A DNA stretch of 64,000 bases, from contig NZ_JYOA01000015.1 of NCBI RefSeq assembly GCF_000955805.1, forward strand, positions 16,065-80,064, given 5' to 3'. Below are positions 44,845 to 53,744 of the stretch, piece by piece. Each line of letters begins with the position of its first letter. The stretch's first letter is position 1. The notes beneath the pieces were generated by a model. The model had not been told where the DNA came from. It saw only the letters and a program-made list of their open reading frames with translations, and ran no database searches. Both the position numbers and the translations under genes were made by a program. This DNA comes from Pseudomonas sp. 21. Its GTDB lineage: Bacteria > Pseudomonadota > Gammaproteobacteria > Pseudomonadales > Pseudomonadaceae.

Positions 44845-46056
44845 TTACTGCGCGCCCTGCAGCGCCTTCAGGATTTTCTGCCCTGCGCGTCCGTCCGCCG
44901 GTGTCATTCCGCGCTTGGTCTGCTCCTGCTGGATCGCCTTGCGCGTCACGTCGCCGATCATGCCGTCAGGCTGGCCGATGTCGTAGCCGCGCTGGATCAG
45001 CAGCTCCTGCAACTCCTTGCGCTGTGCCCGGCTCAAGCCGGGATCGTCGGTCGGCCAGGGTGTGCGCAGGCCCGGCTCGCCGCGCAGTCGATCAGACAGC
45101 AAGGCTATGGCCAGTGCGTAGCTTTCCGCCGCGTTGTAGGAATAGATCGCGTCGTAGTTGCGCAGTACCAGGAAGGCCGGGCCATTGCCGCCGGCCGGCA
45201 GCAGGATCGCCGCCTTGGAGTCGATGCTCGGGATCGGCTTGCCGTCGATGCGCGTCACGCCGCGGCTGGTCCAGTCCGACAGCGCGCGGCGCTTGGTGCG
45301 CCCGGCCAGTGCCGCATCGAAGCCGGCCGGCAGTTTCACCTCGTAGCCCCAGGGCTGCCCTTCGCGCCAGCCGGCCTTGCGCAGGTAGTTGGCGGTGGAC
45401 GCCAGGGCATCAGCGGTACTGCCCACGAGGTCGCGGTGACCGTCGCCGTCGAAGTCCTCGGCGATGCGCGCGTAGGTCGAGGGCATGAACTGCGTCTGAC
45501 CAAAGGCGCCCGCCCAGGAACCGGTGATGCCGCTGTCGCGGATATCGCCCTGCTGCAGCAGCTTGAGGGTGGCGATGAATTCACCCTGGAAGAACGACTG
45601 GCGCCGCCCGTAGCAGGACAGCGTCGACAGCGAAACCAGCAACGGGCGCTTGCCGGTGATACGGCCATAGTCGCTCTCCACGCCCCACACGGCGACCACC
45701 GTGGCCGGGTCGACCTGATAGCGCGCGGCAACCTTGCGCAGCAGGTCGGCGTGCTCGGCCATGCGGGCCTTGCCATCAGCGACGCGCTGGTCGTCCACCA
45801 GCCCGGCCAGGTAGTCCCAGATTGGCGTGGTGAACTCGGGCTGGGCGTCCAGCAGCGGCAGCACGGTCATGTCCGGCTGCAGACCCTGGGTGAACTGCGC
45901 GAAGCTGGCGGCGCTGACGCCCTTGGCCTGGGCCGCGCCCTGCAGGCGGTTCAGGCAGGAACCGAAATCGTCGCCCGGCGCGGCCTGCGCCAGTGCCGCC
46001 GGCAGCAGCAGGGACAAGGCCAGGGAAGCGCGGCGCGCGATGGAGGAAGTCTTCAT
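44845..46056 (-). CDS. Lytic murein transglycosylase, MltB/SltB2 type, with peptidoglycan-binding domain
   Basis: 403 residues from ATG 46056. Signal peptide (MKTSSIARRASLALSLLLPAALAQA) without a lipobox Cys, so soluble periplasmic. Catalytic Glu in VVAVWGVESDYGR (~116), then QTQFMPSTYARIAEDFDGDG and YLRKAGWREGQPWGYEV of the MltB fold. The C-terminal ~60 residues are a PG_binding_1 domain (LQELLIQRGYDIGQPDGMIGDVTRKAI). Cleaves the MurNAc-GlcNAc bond to 1,6-anhydroMurNAc. Start overlaps the stop of the PL7 gene (ATGA). Confidence 0.93.
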   Translation of the reverse strand: MKTSSIARRASLALSLLLPAALAQAAPGDDFGSCLNRLQGAAQAKGVSAASFAQFTQGLQPDMTVLPLLDAQPEFTTPIWDYLAGLVDDQRVADGKARMAEHADLLRKVAARYQVDPATVVAVWGVESDYGRITGKRPLLVSLSTLSCYGRRQSFFQGEFIATLKLLQQGDIRDSGITGSWAGAFGQTQFMPSTYARIAEDFDGDGHRDLVGSTADALASTANYLRKAGWREGQPWGYEVKLPAGFDAALAGRTKRRALSDWTSRGVTRIDGKPIPSIDSKAAILLPAGGNGPAFLVLRNYDAIYSYNAAESYALAIALLSDRLRGEPGLRTPWPTDDPGLSRAQRKELQELLIQRGYDIGQPDGMIGDVTRKAIQQEQTKRGMTPADGRAGQKILKALQGAQ

Positions 46057-46724
46057 TGGTGTCGGATGCTCAGATCGGTAAAGGTGGCGCGCCCGCCTTC
46101 GCTGGCGGGCCCGCGATTGTCCTGCAGGTAGAGACCTGCCTTGAAGTACAGGCCCTGGTAGGCCCATTTCGTATCCAGTTGCTGGCTGACCTGGCCGTCC
46201 TCGACCTGCACGCTCAGCACCCCGCTGCTGGACACGCCCAGCCGGTAGGTAAAGGTATCGCCCAGGGGGATGCCGTCATAGACGGTATAGGTGCGCGTGG
46301 TGATGTCGTCCGGCCGATCGCGAACCAGCGCCTGTACCCGCGCCTTGTCCAGGCGCTGCTGGTAGACCAGCTTGACCAGCGGCAGGGCCTCGGCGCTGCC
46401 ACTACCGTTGCTGTGGATCTGCCCGATCACCATGCGCCGGCTGGAAGGCACCGCTTCCACGCGCAGGGTGGCAACCATGAGGTTGTCCGCCAACGGGTAG
46501 CGCCAGGTCACCAGACGACCGTCAGCCTTGGTTTCGCGCAATTCGGTGCGAGGATATTCGCTGCCGCTGGTATGGGCGCCATTGACCGGCACCCAGAACT
46601 CCACGCCATCGGCGCTGCGGCGGAAATACGGGCTCTCGTAGTCACGGCCGAGTTTCGCCGTGGAAATGGTCGCGGCCGGGCCGCGTTGGGGAATGGTCAG
46701 ATTCCAGGTGCTCAGGTCCAACAT
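46053..46724 (-). CDS. Polysaccharide lyase family 7 (alginate lyase-like)
   Basis: 223 residues from ATG 46724. The three PL7 signatures are intact: YPRTELRE (~57), the QIH motif in VIGQIHSNG (~94) and YFKAGLYLQD (~190), which form the catalytic groove of the beta-jelly roll. Cleaves mannuronate/guluronate polymers by beta-elimination. No signal peptide is visible, so it is either cytoplasmic or exported by an unusual route. Translationally coupled to the downstream transglycosylase. I recall a PL7 lyase near phoPQ in PAO1. Confidence 0.9.
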   Translation of the reverse strand: MLDLSTWNLTIPQRGPAATISTAKLGRDYESPYFRRSADGVEFWVPVNGAHTSGSEYPRTELRETKADGRLVTWRYPLADNLMVATLRVEAVPSSRRMVIGQIHSNGSGSAEALPLVKLVYQQRLDKARVQALVRDRPDDITTRTYTVYDGIPLGDTFTYRLGVSSSGVLSVQVEDGQVSQQLDTKWAYQGLYFKAGLYLQDNRGPASEGGRATFTDLSIRHQ

Positions 46725-46906
46725 CGGCCTATCGCTTCGCGGGTCAGGACATGGGCGCAAGGGTAGACGACGCCGTCTGACTTTTCACTCGTCCGACGTT
46801 CTATCTTTCGACCAACAACCGCGCCCTTGAGCGGCTGCGTGCATTCTGCACGAGCGTTTTCCGCCTCAACGGCTATCGTCAAGGTTCCCCGCTCAGGAGA
46901 GTCACC

Positions 46907-47707
46907 ATGCGCCTGCTCACCGCCCTGCTGCTGTTCGCCTTTGCGGCCAGCGCTTCCGCTGCGATCAAGACCCAGGAAATTCCCTACGAATCCACTGATG
47001 GAACGAAAATGATCGGCTACTTCGCCTACGACGATGCCAAATCCGGCATACGCCCCGGCGTCATCGTCGTTCACGAATTCTGGGGACTGAACGACTACGC
47101 CAAGCGCCGTGCCCGTGACCTCGCTGCCTTGGGCTACAGCGCCCTGGCCATCGACATGTACGGCGAAGGCAAGCACACCGAGCATCCCAACGACGCCAAG
47201 GCTTTCATGGCCGAGGCGCTGAAGAATGCCGATGTCGCCAAGGCGCGCTTCCAGGCCGGGCTGGAACTGCTGAAGAAGCAACCGCAGACCGACCCGAGCA
47301 AGATCGCCGCGATCGGCTACTGCTTCGGCGGCAAGGTGGTGCTGGACATGGCCCGTGCCGGCCTGCCGCTGGCCGGTGTGGCGAGCTTCCACGGTGTGCT
47401 GGCGACCCAGACGCCCGCACAGCCGGGGGCGATCAAGGCGAAGATCCTGGTCGAGCATGGCGGCGCCGACACCCTGGTGCCGGCCGAAAGCGTCGACGCC
47501 TTCAAGGCCGAGATGGACAACGCCAAGGCCGACTACAAGCTGGTCATCCAGCCCGGCGCCAAGCACAGCTTCACCAGCCCGGACGCCGACAAGCACAAGG
47601 GCCACGGCCTGGACGTGGGCTACGACAAGATCGCCGACCAGAAGTCCTGGGCGGACCTGCAGGCGTTCTTCAAGGACATCTTCGACGTGAAGCCTGAGGG
47701 CGCGTAA
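46907..47707 (+). CDS. Dienelactone hydrolase family protein, exported
   Basis: 266 residues. Signal peptide MRLLTALLLFAFAASASAA, then the DLH fold: IVVHEFWGLNDYAKRRARDLA, nucleophile elbow IGYCFGGK (Cys instead of Ser, as in DLH), acid in VEHGGADTLVP and catalytic His in GAKHSFTSPDADK. A periplasmic carboxymethylenebutenolidase-like hydrolase of unknown natural substrate. Monocistronic, diverging from the PL7 gene by a 182-nt gap. Confidence 0.9.
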   Translation: MRLLTALLLFAFAASASAAIKTQEIPYESTDGTKMIGYFAYDDAKSGIRPGVIVVHEFWGLNDYAKRRARDLAALGYSALAIDMYGEGKHTEHPNDAKAFMAEALKNADVAKARFQAGLELLKKQPQTDPSKIAAIGYCFGGKVVLDMARAGLPLAGVASFHGVLATQTPAQPGAIKAKILVEHGGADTLVPAESVDAFKAEMDNAKADYKLVIQPGAKHSFTSPDADKHKGHGLDVGYDKIADQKSWADLQAFFKDIFDVKPEGA

Positions 47708-47721
47708 AAACGCCGGGCAAT

Positions 47722-47749
47722 AAAAAACGGGAGCCCATTCGGGCTCCCG
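47722..47749 (-). terminator. Intrinsic terminator oriented to the minus strand
   Basis: CGGGAGCCC-GAAT-GGGCTCCCG followed on the minus strand by TTTTTTATT. On the plus strand no T-run follows. No minus-strand gene ends here, which is unexplained. Confidence 0.75.
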
Positions 47750-47946
47750 CACTCAATCAAGTGTCAAAGGTCAGAGCCCGCCTTGGCGGCACTCCAACAA
47801 CAACCTCACCTGCGTCCCCTTGGGAACGCGGCGCGCAGTGTGACAAAGCTTGTCAGACGAATCCGTACGCCTTTGGTGAAGGTTTGCAAACGAATGTAAG
47901 TGCCGCGTGACTGGTGAGCCACGTTCTGGCGCGGCAGAATGTTCCC

Positions 47947-48669
47947 ATGACCGCCCTCCCCGACTTCTGCACTCCACTCGACGCCGACTGGCCCCTGCCC
48001 ACGCCCCTGGCCGGTGTTCAGTTGCGCAGCACCCGCTTCGACCGCCAGCGCCTGCAGGCCGGGGACTTTTCCCTGAGCCGGGTCGAGGCGCCGGCCAACA
48101 TCCAGCGTTCCGTTGCCAAGCGCCAGGCCGAGTACCTGGCCGGTCGCCTCTGCGCCCGTGAAGCGTTGCTGGCCGCAGGCTCGACGGACTGGGTACCGGG
48201 CACTGACGAGGAACGTGCGCCGGTCTGGCCGGCCGGCTTCTGTGGCTCGATCACCCATGGCGACGGCTGGGCCGCGGCAATAGCCGCCCGTGACAGCCAT
48301 TGGCGCGGGCTCGGACTGGACGTGGAGAACCGCCTGGAAACCGCACGAGCGGAGCGACTGGCCGCGGAAATCCTCACGCCGGACGAACTGGCGCGCCTCG
48401 ATCCGCAGCAGGCGGCGCTGCAGGTCACCCTCACCTTTTCCCTCAAGGAGAGCCTGTTCAAGGCGCTCTTCCCGCTGGTGCGCAAACGCTTCTACTTCGA
48501 GCATGCCGAGCTGCTGAGCTGGTCCGCCGGTGGCCACGCACGCCTGCGGCTGCTCACCGACCTGTCGGAGGAATGGCACCACGGCAAGGAGATCGACGGG
48601 CAGTTCAGCCTGCTCGACTCGCGCCTGCTGAGCCTGGTGGCCATTCCTTCGAGCGAGGGCGGCGCCTGA
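47947..48669 (+). CDS. pcpS: 4'-phosphopantetheinyl transferase PcpS
   Basis: 240 residues from ATG 47947. Sfp/EntD-type enzyme: KRQAEYLAGRLCAREAL, FCGSITHGDGWAAAIAA, the Mg2+/CoA motif GLGLDVENRLET (~121) and the TFSLKESLFKALFP motif (~164). Transfers phosphopantetheine from CoA to acyl- and peptidyl-carrier proteins; in P. aeruginosa it is the sole PPTase for fatty-acid, pyoverdine and other synthases. Upstream is a TGACAA-AGC-TTGTCA palindrome (47841-47855) of unknown meaning. Confidence 0.94.
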   Translation: MTALPDFCTPLDADWPLPTPLAGVQLRSTRFDRQRLQAGDFSLSRVEAPANIQRSVAKRQAEYLAGRLCAREALLAAGSTDWVPGTDEERAPVWPAGFCGSITHGDGWAAAIAARDSHWRGLGLDVENRLETARAERLAAEILTPDELARLDPQQAALQVTLTFSLKESLFKALFPLVRKRFYFEHAELLSWSAGGHARLRLLTDLSEEWHHGKEIDGQFSLLDSRLLSLVAIPSSEGGA

Positions 48670-48889
48670 TCGCTGCGACTGACAGACACGCCGGAAAGTC
48701 TTGACTTAAAAGTCAGAATTTGGCGTCATGCACGCCGTCCAGACGTCCCCGTACCTCCTTTGATCCTCTGATTTTGCCTTCGGAGGAATCGTCAGCAGGT
48801 CAAGCGGTATATAGAATCATATACAGCCAAACGGCAACGTCTGGTTCTTGGGGTCCCCACAAAAAGAAATGACCATCGGAGCAAACGTA

Positions 48890-50263
48890 ATGACCAGAAA
48901 CACCCTGGCGCTCGCCATTGCGGCCAGCTCGCTCGGCCTCATCGCGCAATCGGCCCACGCCGGCGGCTTCATCGAAGACAGCAAGGCCAGCCTGACCCTG
49001 CGCAACTTCTACATCAACACCGACAACCGCAACGGCCCCGCCTCGCCCAGCAAGCAGGAAGAATGGGGCCAGGGCTTCATGCTCAACTATTCCTCCGGCT
49101 TCACCCAGGGCACCGTGGGCTTCGGCGTCGACGCCCTGGGCCTGCTCGGCGTGCGCCTGGACGGCGGCGGCAAGTCCGGCAAGGCCGGCATCGACCGCCA
49201 GCCCGGCACCATCTTCCCGCTGGAAAGCGACGGCAGCGCTGTCGACGAATTCAGCAGCCTCGGCATGACCGCCAAGGCGAAGATCTCCAAGACCGAATTC
49301 CGCTACGGCACCCTGCAGCCCAAGCTGCCGGTGGTGGTCTACAACGACGCCCGCCTGCTGCCGATGACCTACGAAGGTGGCCAGGTCACCTCCACCGACA
49401 TCGACAACCTGACCCTGACCGGCGGCCAGCTGACCCACACCAAGGGCCGCAACTCCACCGACTGGCGCAGCATGTCCATCGCCGGCGCCAACGGCAGCTC
49501 CGCCAGCTCCCGCGACAGCAACAAGTTCTACTTCGCCGGTGGCGACTACAAGGCGACCAAGAACCTGACCCTGTCGTACTACTACGGCGAGCTGGACAAC
49601 TTCTACAAGCAGAACTACCTCGGCCTGGTGCACAACTGGGGCATCGGTCCGGGCACCCTGAAGTCCGACATCCGCGTCTTCATCAGCGATTCCGACGGCA
49701 AGAACGGCAGCGCCTCCGGCCGCGCAGACGGCTACGTCAGCAGTGGTTACTACGGCGGCAACAGCCTCAAGGGCGAAGTCGACAACAACGTCTACAGCGG
49801 CATGTTCACCTACGCCCTGGGCGGCCACAGCATCGGCGCCGGCTACCAGGTGCTGACCGGCGACAGTGACTTCCCCTACCTGAACCGCGGCGACGGCGAG
49901 GGCACCAGCACCTACCTGATCTCCGACGCCCAGCTGCTGAAATTCAACCGCGCCGGCGAGCGCACCTGGATCGGTCGCTACGCCTACGACTTTGCCGACC
50001 TCGGCGTACCGGGCCTGACCTTCAGCGTGCTCTACCTGAACGCCGACAACATCGACACCAAGCAAGGTGACAAGGGCGAGTGGGAACGCGATATCGCGCT
50101 TGGCTACGTCGTCCCGGAAGGCACCTTCAAGGGCCTGGGCCTGGCCTGGAAGAACGCCGCCATGCGCAGCGGCCTGCCGGCCACCACCACCGCAGGCGTG
50201 CCCAGCCAGCGTGACCAGGACGAGAATCGCCTGATCGTCAGCTACACCATCCCGCTGCTGTAA
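48890..50263 (+). CDS. OprD-family outer membrane porin
   Basis: 457 residues from ATG 48890 (GGAG 7 nt upstream). Signal peptide NTLALAIAASSLGLIAQSAHA; mature start GGFIEDSKASLTLRNFYINTD is the OprD N-terminal strand. Features QEEWGQGFMLNYSSGFTQGTVGFGVDALGLLGVRLD and the aromatic C-terminal strand ENRLIVSYTIPLL. An 18-stranded barrel for uptake of carboxylates or amino acids. Which Opd subtype is not resolved. Monocistronic with terminator and REP doublet after it. Confidence 0.93.
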   Translation: MTRNTLALAIAASSLGLIAQSAHAGGFIEDSKASLTLRNFYINTDNRNGPASPSKQEEWGQGFMLNYSSGFTQGTVGFGVDALGLLGVRLDGGGKSGKAGIDRQPGTIFPLESDGSAVDEFSSLGMTAKAKISKTEFRYGTLQPKLPVVVYNDARLLPMTYEGGQVTSTDIDNLTLTGGQLTHTKGRNSTDWRSMSIAGANGSSASSRDSNKFYFAGGDYKATKNLTLSYYYGELDNFYKQNYLGLVHNWGIGPGTLKSDIRVFISDSDGKNGSASGRADGYVSSGYYGGNSLKGEVDNNVYSGMFTYALGGHSIGAGYQVLTGDSDFPYLNRGDGEGTSTYLISDAQLLKFNRAGERTWIGRYAYDFADLGVPGLTFSVLYLNADNIDTKQGDKGEWERDIALGYVVPEGTFKGLGLAWKNAAMRSGLPATTTAGVPSQRDQDENRLIVSYTIPLL

Positions 50264-50281
50264 GACGCGGAATGAAACAGG

Positions 50282-50307
50282 AAGGGCGGCCAGTGGCCGC
50301 CCTTTTT
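50282..50307 (+). terminator. Intrinsic terminator of the porin gene
   Basis: AAGGGCGGCC-AGT-GGCCGCCCTT then TTTC; 19 nt after the stop. Confidence 0.9.
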
Positions 50308-50312
50308 CTTTC

Positions 50313-50396
50313 TGTAGGAACGAGCTTGCTCGCGAACCTTCGTCGCACCAGAGCCTTCCTCTGCCGCGGCTGTTCGCGAGCAAGCTCGCTCCTACA
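50313..50396. repeat. REP doublet
   Basis: TGTAGGAACGAGCTTGCTCG... (50313-50337) and GTTCGCGAGCAAGCTCGCTC... (50372-50396), convergent between porin and modC. Confidence 0.95.
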
Positions 50397-50406
50397 AAGA
50401 GTTGCG

Positions 50407-51510
50407 TCAGGCCAGCAGGGCCACCGACTTGATCTGCGCCCATACTGCCTGCCCGGCGTGCAGGCCGAGCTGGTCGTGGGAGAAGCGGGTGATCCGCGCC
50501 AGCAGCGGCGTGCCGGCCACGTCGAGCTTTACCAGCCGATGCGCCGGATTGTCTGTCGGCACGATTTCGACCACGGTCGCCGGCAGCACGTTGAGGATGC
50601 TGCTGTGCGCCGCCGGCTCCAGGCTCAGGCTGACGTCCCGCGCCTGTACCTTGATGCGCAGCGCCCTGCCCCTGTCCATCGGTGTGTGGGCCAGACGGAT
50701 GCGCTGCTCGCAGTGCGGCAGGGAAACCGAGAGCAAACCGTAATCAGCATCGTGGGAAACCACGTGGCCATCGATGACTACGCCGGCATCCTCCAGGTGG
50801 GAAATCGGCAGGTCGGTGCGCGCCAGGGTTTCCATCACCGGGCCGCTGGCAATCGCCTTGCCCTGGTCGAGCAGCACCAAGTGGTCGGCCAGCCGCGCCA
50901 CTTCGTCCGGCGAGTGGCTGACATAGAGGATCGGGATATCCAGTTCGTCGTGCAGGCGCTCCAGATACGGCAGGATTTCCGCCTTGCGCTTGAGGTCCAG
51001 CGCCGCCAGCGGCTCGTCCATCAACAGCAGGCGCGGACTGGTCAGCAGCGCGCGGGCCATGCCGACGCGCTGGCGTTCGCCACCGGACAAGTGTCCCGGC
51101 ATGCGCTCCAGCAGATGACCGATGCCCAGCAGTTCGGTGGCCTGCTCCAGCTCCACGCGGTGCTGGTCGCGCGGCACGCGCTTCATGCCATAGGTGAGGT
51201 TGCGCTTCACCGACAGGTGCTCGAACAGGTTGGCGTCCTGGAACACGTAACCCAGCGCGCGCTTGTGCGGCGGCAGGAACACGCCGCTGGCGCTGTCCTG
51301 CCAGACCTCGCCATTCACCACCAGCCGGCCGAGCGGCGCGCGCTCCAGGCCCGCCACGCAGCGCAGACAGGTGGTCTTGCCGGACCCGGAATGGCCGAAC
51401 AGCGCGGTCACCCCCTTGCCCGGCAACTGCAGGTCGACGTCCAGGCTGAAGCCCGAATAGGCGATCTGGAAACGGGCTTCGATGGCGCGCACGGAAAGCT
51501 CTGGCGACAT
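50407..51510 (-). CDS. modC: Molybdate ABC transporter ATP-binding protein
   Basis: 367 residues from ATG 51510. Walker [10 protein letters not shown] (~39), Q-loop VFQDANLF, signature [16 protein letters not shown], Walker B LLLMDEP and switch His [12 protein letters not shown]. The C-terminal ~100 residues form a Mop/TOBE domain ([28 protein letters not shown]) that binds oxyanion for trans-inhibition. Energises ModB. Last gene of modABC, 7 nt after modB. Confidence 0.96.
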   Translation of the reverse strand: MSPELSVRAIEARFQIAYSGFSLDVDLQLPGKGVTALFGHSGSGKTTCLRCVAGLERAPLGRLVVNGEVWQDSASGVFLPPHKRALGYVFQDANLFEHLSVKRNLTYGMKRVPRDQHRVELEQATELLGIGHLLERMPGHLSGGERQRVGMARALLTSPRLLLMDEPLAALDLKRKAEILPYLERLHDELDIPILYVSHSPDEVARLADHLVLLDQGKAIASGPVMETLARTDLPISHLEDAGVVIDGHVVSHDADYGLLSVSLPHCEQRIRLAHTPMDRGRALRIKVQARDVSLSLEPAAHSSILNVLPATVVEIVPTDNPAHRLVKLDVAGTPLLARITRFSHDQLGLHAGQAVWAQIKSVALLA

Positions 51511-51517
51511 GCCCACC

Positions 51518-52198
51518 TCAGGCCCAGGCCGAACGGCTGCGGCGGCTCGCATAGAGCGCCAGCAGGACGAAGAAGGAGAAGATCACCATGCCACCGGCCA
51601 GCCAGTGCGCCTGGGCGTACTCCATGGCCTCGACGTGATCGAAGATCTGCACCGACACCACGCGGGTCTTGCCCGGGATGTTGCCACCGATCATCAGCAC
51701 CACGCCGAACTCGCCCACCGTGTGGGCAAAGCCGAGGATGCTGGCGGTGATGAAGCCCGGCCGCGCCAGCGGCAGGACCACGGAGAAGAAGGTGTCCAGG
51801 GGGCTCGCGCGCAACGTCGCCGCGGCCTCCAGCGGTTTGTCGCCGATCGCCTCGAAAGCGTTCTGCAACGGCTGCACCACGAAGGGCAGCGAATAGAACA
51901 CCGAACCCACTACCAGCCCGGCGAAGGTGAACGGCAGCCGTCCCAGGCCCAGGCTTTCGGTGGCGTGACCGATGAAGCCGTTGGGGCCCATGGTGATCAG
52001 CAGGTAGAAGCCGATCACCGTCGGCGGCAGCACCAGTGGCAGCGCCACCACCGCTCCCAGCGGACCTTTCAGCCAGGAGCGGGTGCGCGACAGCCACCAG
52101 GCGATCGGCGTGCCGATCAGCAGGAGGATCAGGGTGCTCAGGGCGGCCAGCTCGACGGTGAGCCGGATGGCCAGGAAATCCTCCTGCGTGAGGGGCAT
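51518..52198 (-). CDS. modB: Molybdate ABC transporter permease
   Basis: 226 residues with five membrane helices; begins [23 protein letters not shown] loop with [29 protein letters not shown] (~131-160), the ModC contact. Channel of the molybdate importer in the inner membrane. 17 nt after modA. Confidence 0.96.
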   Translation of the reverse strand: MPLTQEDFLAIRLTVELAALSTLILLLIGTPIAWWLSRTRSWLKGPLGAVVALPLVLPPTVIGFYLLITMGPNGFIGHATESLGLGRLPFTFAGLVVGSVFYSLPFVVQPLQNAFEAIGDKPLEAAATLRASPLDTFFSVVLPLARPGFITASILGFAHTVGEFGVVLMIGGNIPGKTRVVSVQIFDHVEAMEYAQAHWLAGGMVIFSFFVLLALYASRRSRSAWA

Positions 52199-52215
52199 CG
52201 CTATTCCTTGAAGGC

Positions 52216-53091
<876 letters not shown>

Positions 53092-53098
53092 TCATTTC

Positions 53099-53527
53099 AT
53101 GAAGGTCAGTGCGCGCAACGTCTTCAAGGGCAGCGTCAAGCAGCTGCGCAACGGTGCGGTGAATGCGGAAGTCGTGGTCGCCCTGCCCGGCGGCAGCGAA
53201 CTGGTGGCGATCGTCACCGAGGAAAGTGTGAAGAGCCTGGGCCTGGCCCAGGGCAAGGACGTCATCGCACTGGTCAAGGCACCCTGGGTGATGCTGATGA
53301 CCGAAGCCGAGGACATCCGCCTGTCCGCCCGCAACTGCCTGAGCGGCACGGTGAAATCGGTCACCGACGGCGCAGTGAATGCCGAGGTGGTGCTGGGCCT
53401 GCCCGGTGGCACCGAAGTGGTTGCCGTGGTGACCCGCGACGCGGTGAGCGAGCTGGGCCTGGTGGCCGGCGTGAAGGCGACTGCAGTGATCAAAGCGTCC
53501 CATGTGATCCTCGGTGTTCCTGCCTGA
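53099..53527 (+). CDS. Tandem Mop (TOBE) molybdenum-pterin/oxyanion-binding protein
   Basis: 142 residues from ATG 53099 (AGGAGAG upstream). Two Mop repeats, residues ~1-69 and ~74-142. Each begins SARN.(F/L).G.VK and contains GAVNAEVV..LPGG..(L/V)VA(I/V)VT and ends in (I/V)K(A/S)...(V/I)(M/L). Such di-Mop proteins (ModG type) oligomerise and store or buffer molybdate and tungstate in the cytosol. Divergent from modABC, consistent with molybdenum homeostasis. Confidence 0.93.
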   Translation: MKVSARNVFKGSVKQLRNGAVNAEVVVALPGGSELVAIVTEESVKSLGLAQGKDVIALVKAPWVMLMTEAEDIRLSARNCLSGTVKSVTDGAVNAEVVLGLPGGTEVVAVVTRDAVSELGLVAGVKATAVIKASHVILGVPA

Positions 53528-53580
53528 AACCCTGCGCGGGCCTGTCGCTGACCGGCCCGCCCGCCGTGCCTGCAAGCGCT

Positions 53581-53604
53581 CGTTATAGCAAAAATTACAT
53601 AACG
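53581..53604. promoter_or_regulatory. ModE-like operator
   Basis: CGTTATA-GCAAAAAT-TACATAACG: a 24-bp near-palindrome with the same arms and length as the ModE site I recall at E. coli modA (CGTTATAT...TACATAACG). It lies 54 nt after the mop stop, separated from it by a GC-rich stem-loop (53536-53560), and not in front of any annotated gene. Confidence 0.7.
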
Positions 53605-53734
53605 ATACCGGTGACTCTGCAATACCCCCTAAGAGAGAGTGATCTCGAAAGACTGTTTACCCGAGGGAAGGAATGCAGAGTGATGCGGTGACTGCCATCC
53701 ACCCGTGATGGCACCGCAGCATTCTGCATTTTTT
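53605..53734 (+). ncRNA. Candidate small RNA downstream of the ModE-like box
   Basis: About 130 nt from the operator to a strong intrinsic terminator, with no ORF that has a ribosome-binding site and more than a few codons. The terminator is a long stem: AATGCAGA pairs with TCTGCATT, then TGCGGT with ACCGCA and GCCATC with GATGGC, followed by TTTTTT (53672-53734). The unit is convergent with the sensor-kinase gene. Existence of the transcript is an inference from operator and terminator only. Confidence 0.35.
53672..53734 (+). terminator. Long intrinsic terminator
   Basis: Imperfect stem of about 20 bp (outer arms 53672-53679 with 53723-53730) and T6 tail. It ends 10 nt before the stop of the convergent kinase gene. 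Confidence 0.85.
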
Positions 53735-53744
53735 GACTCCAAGG

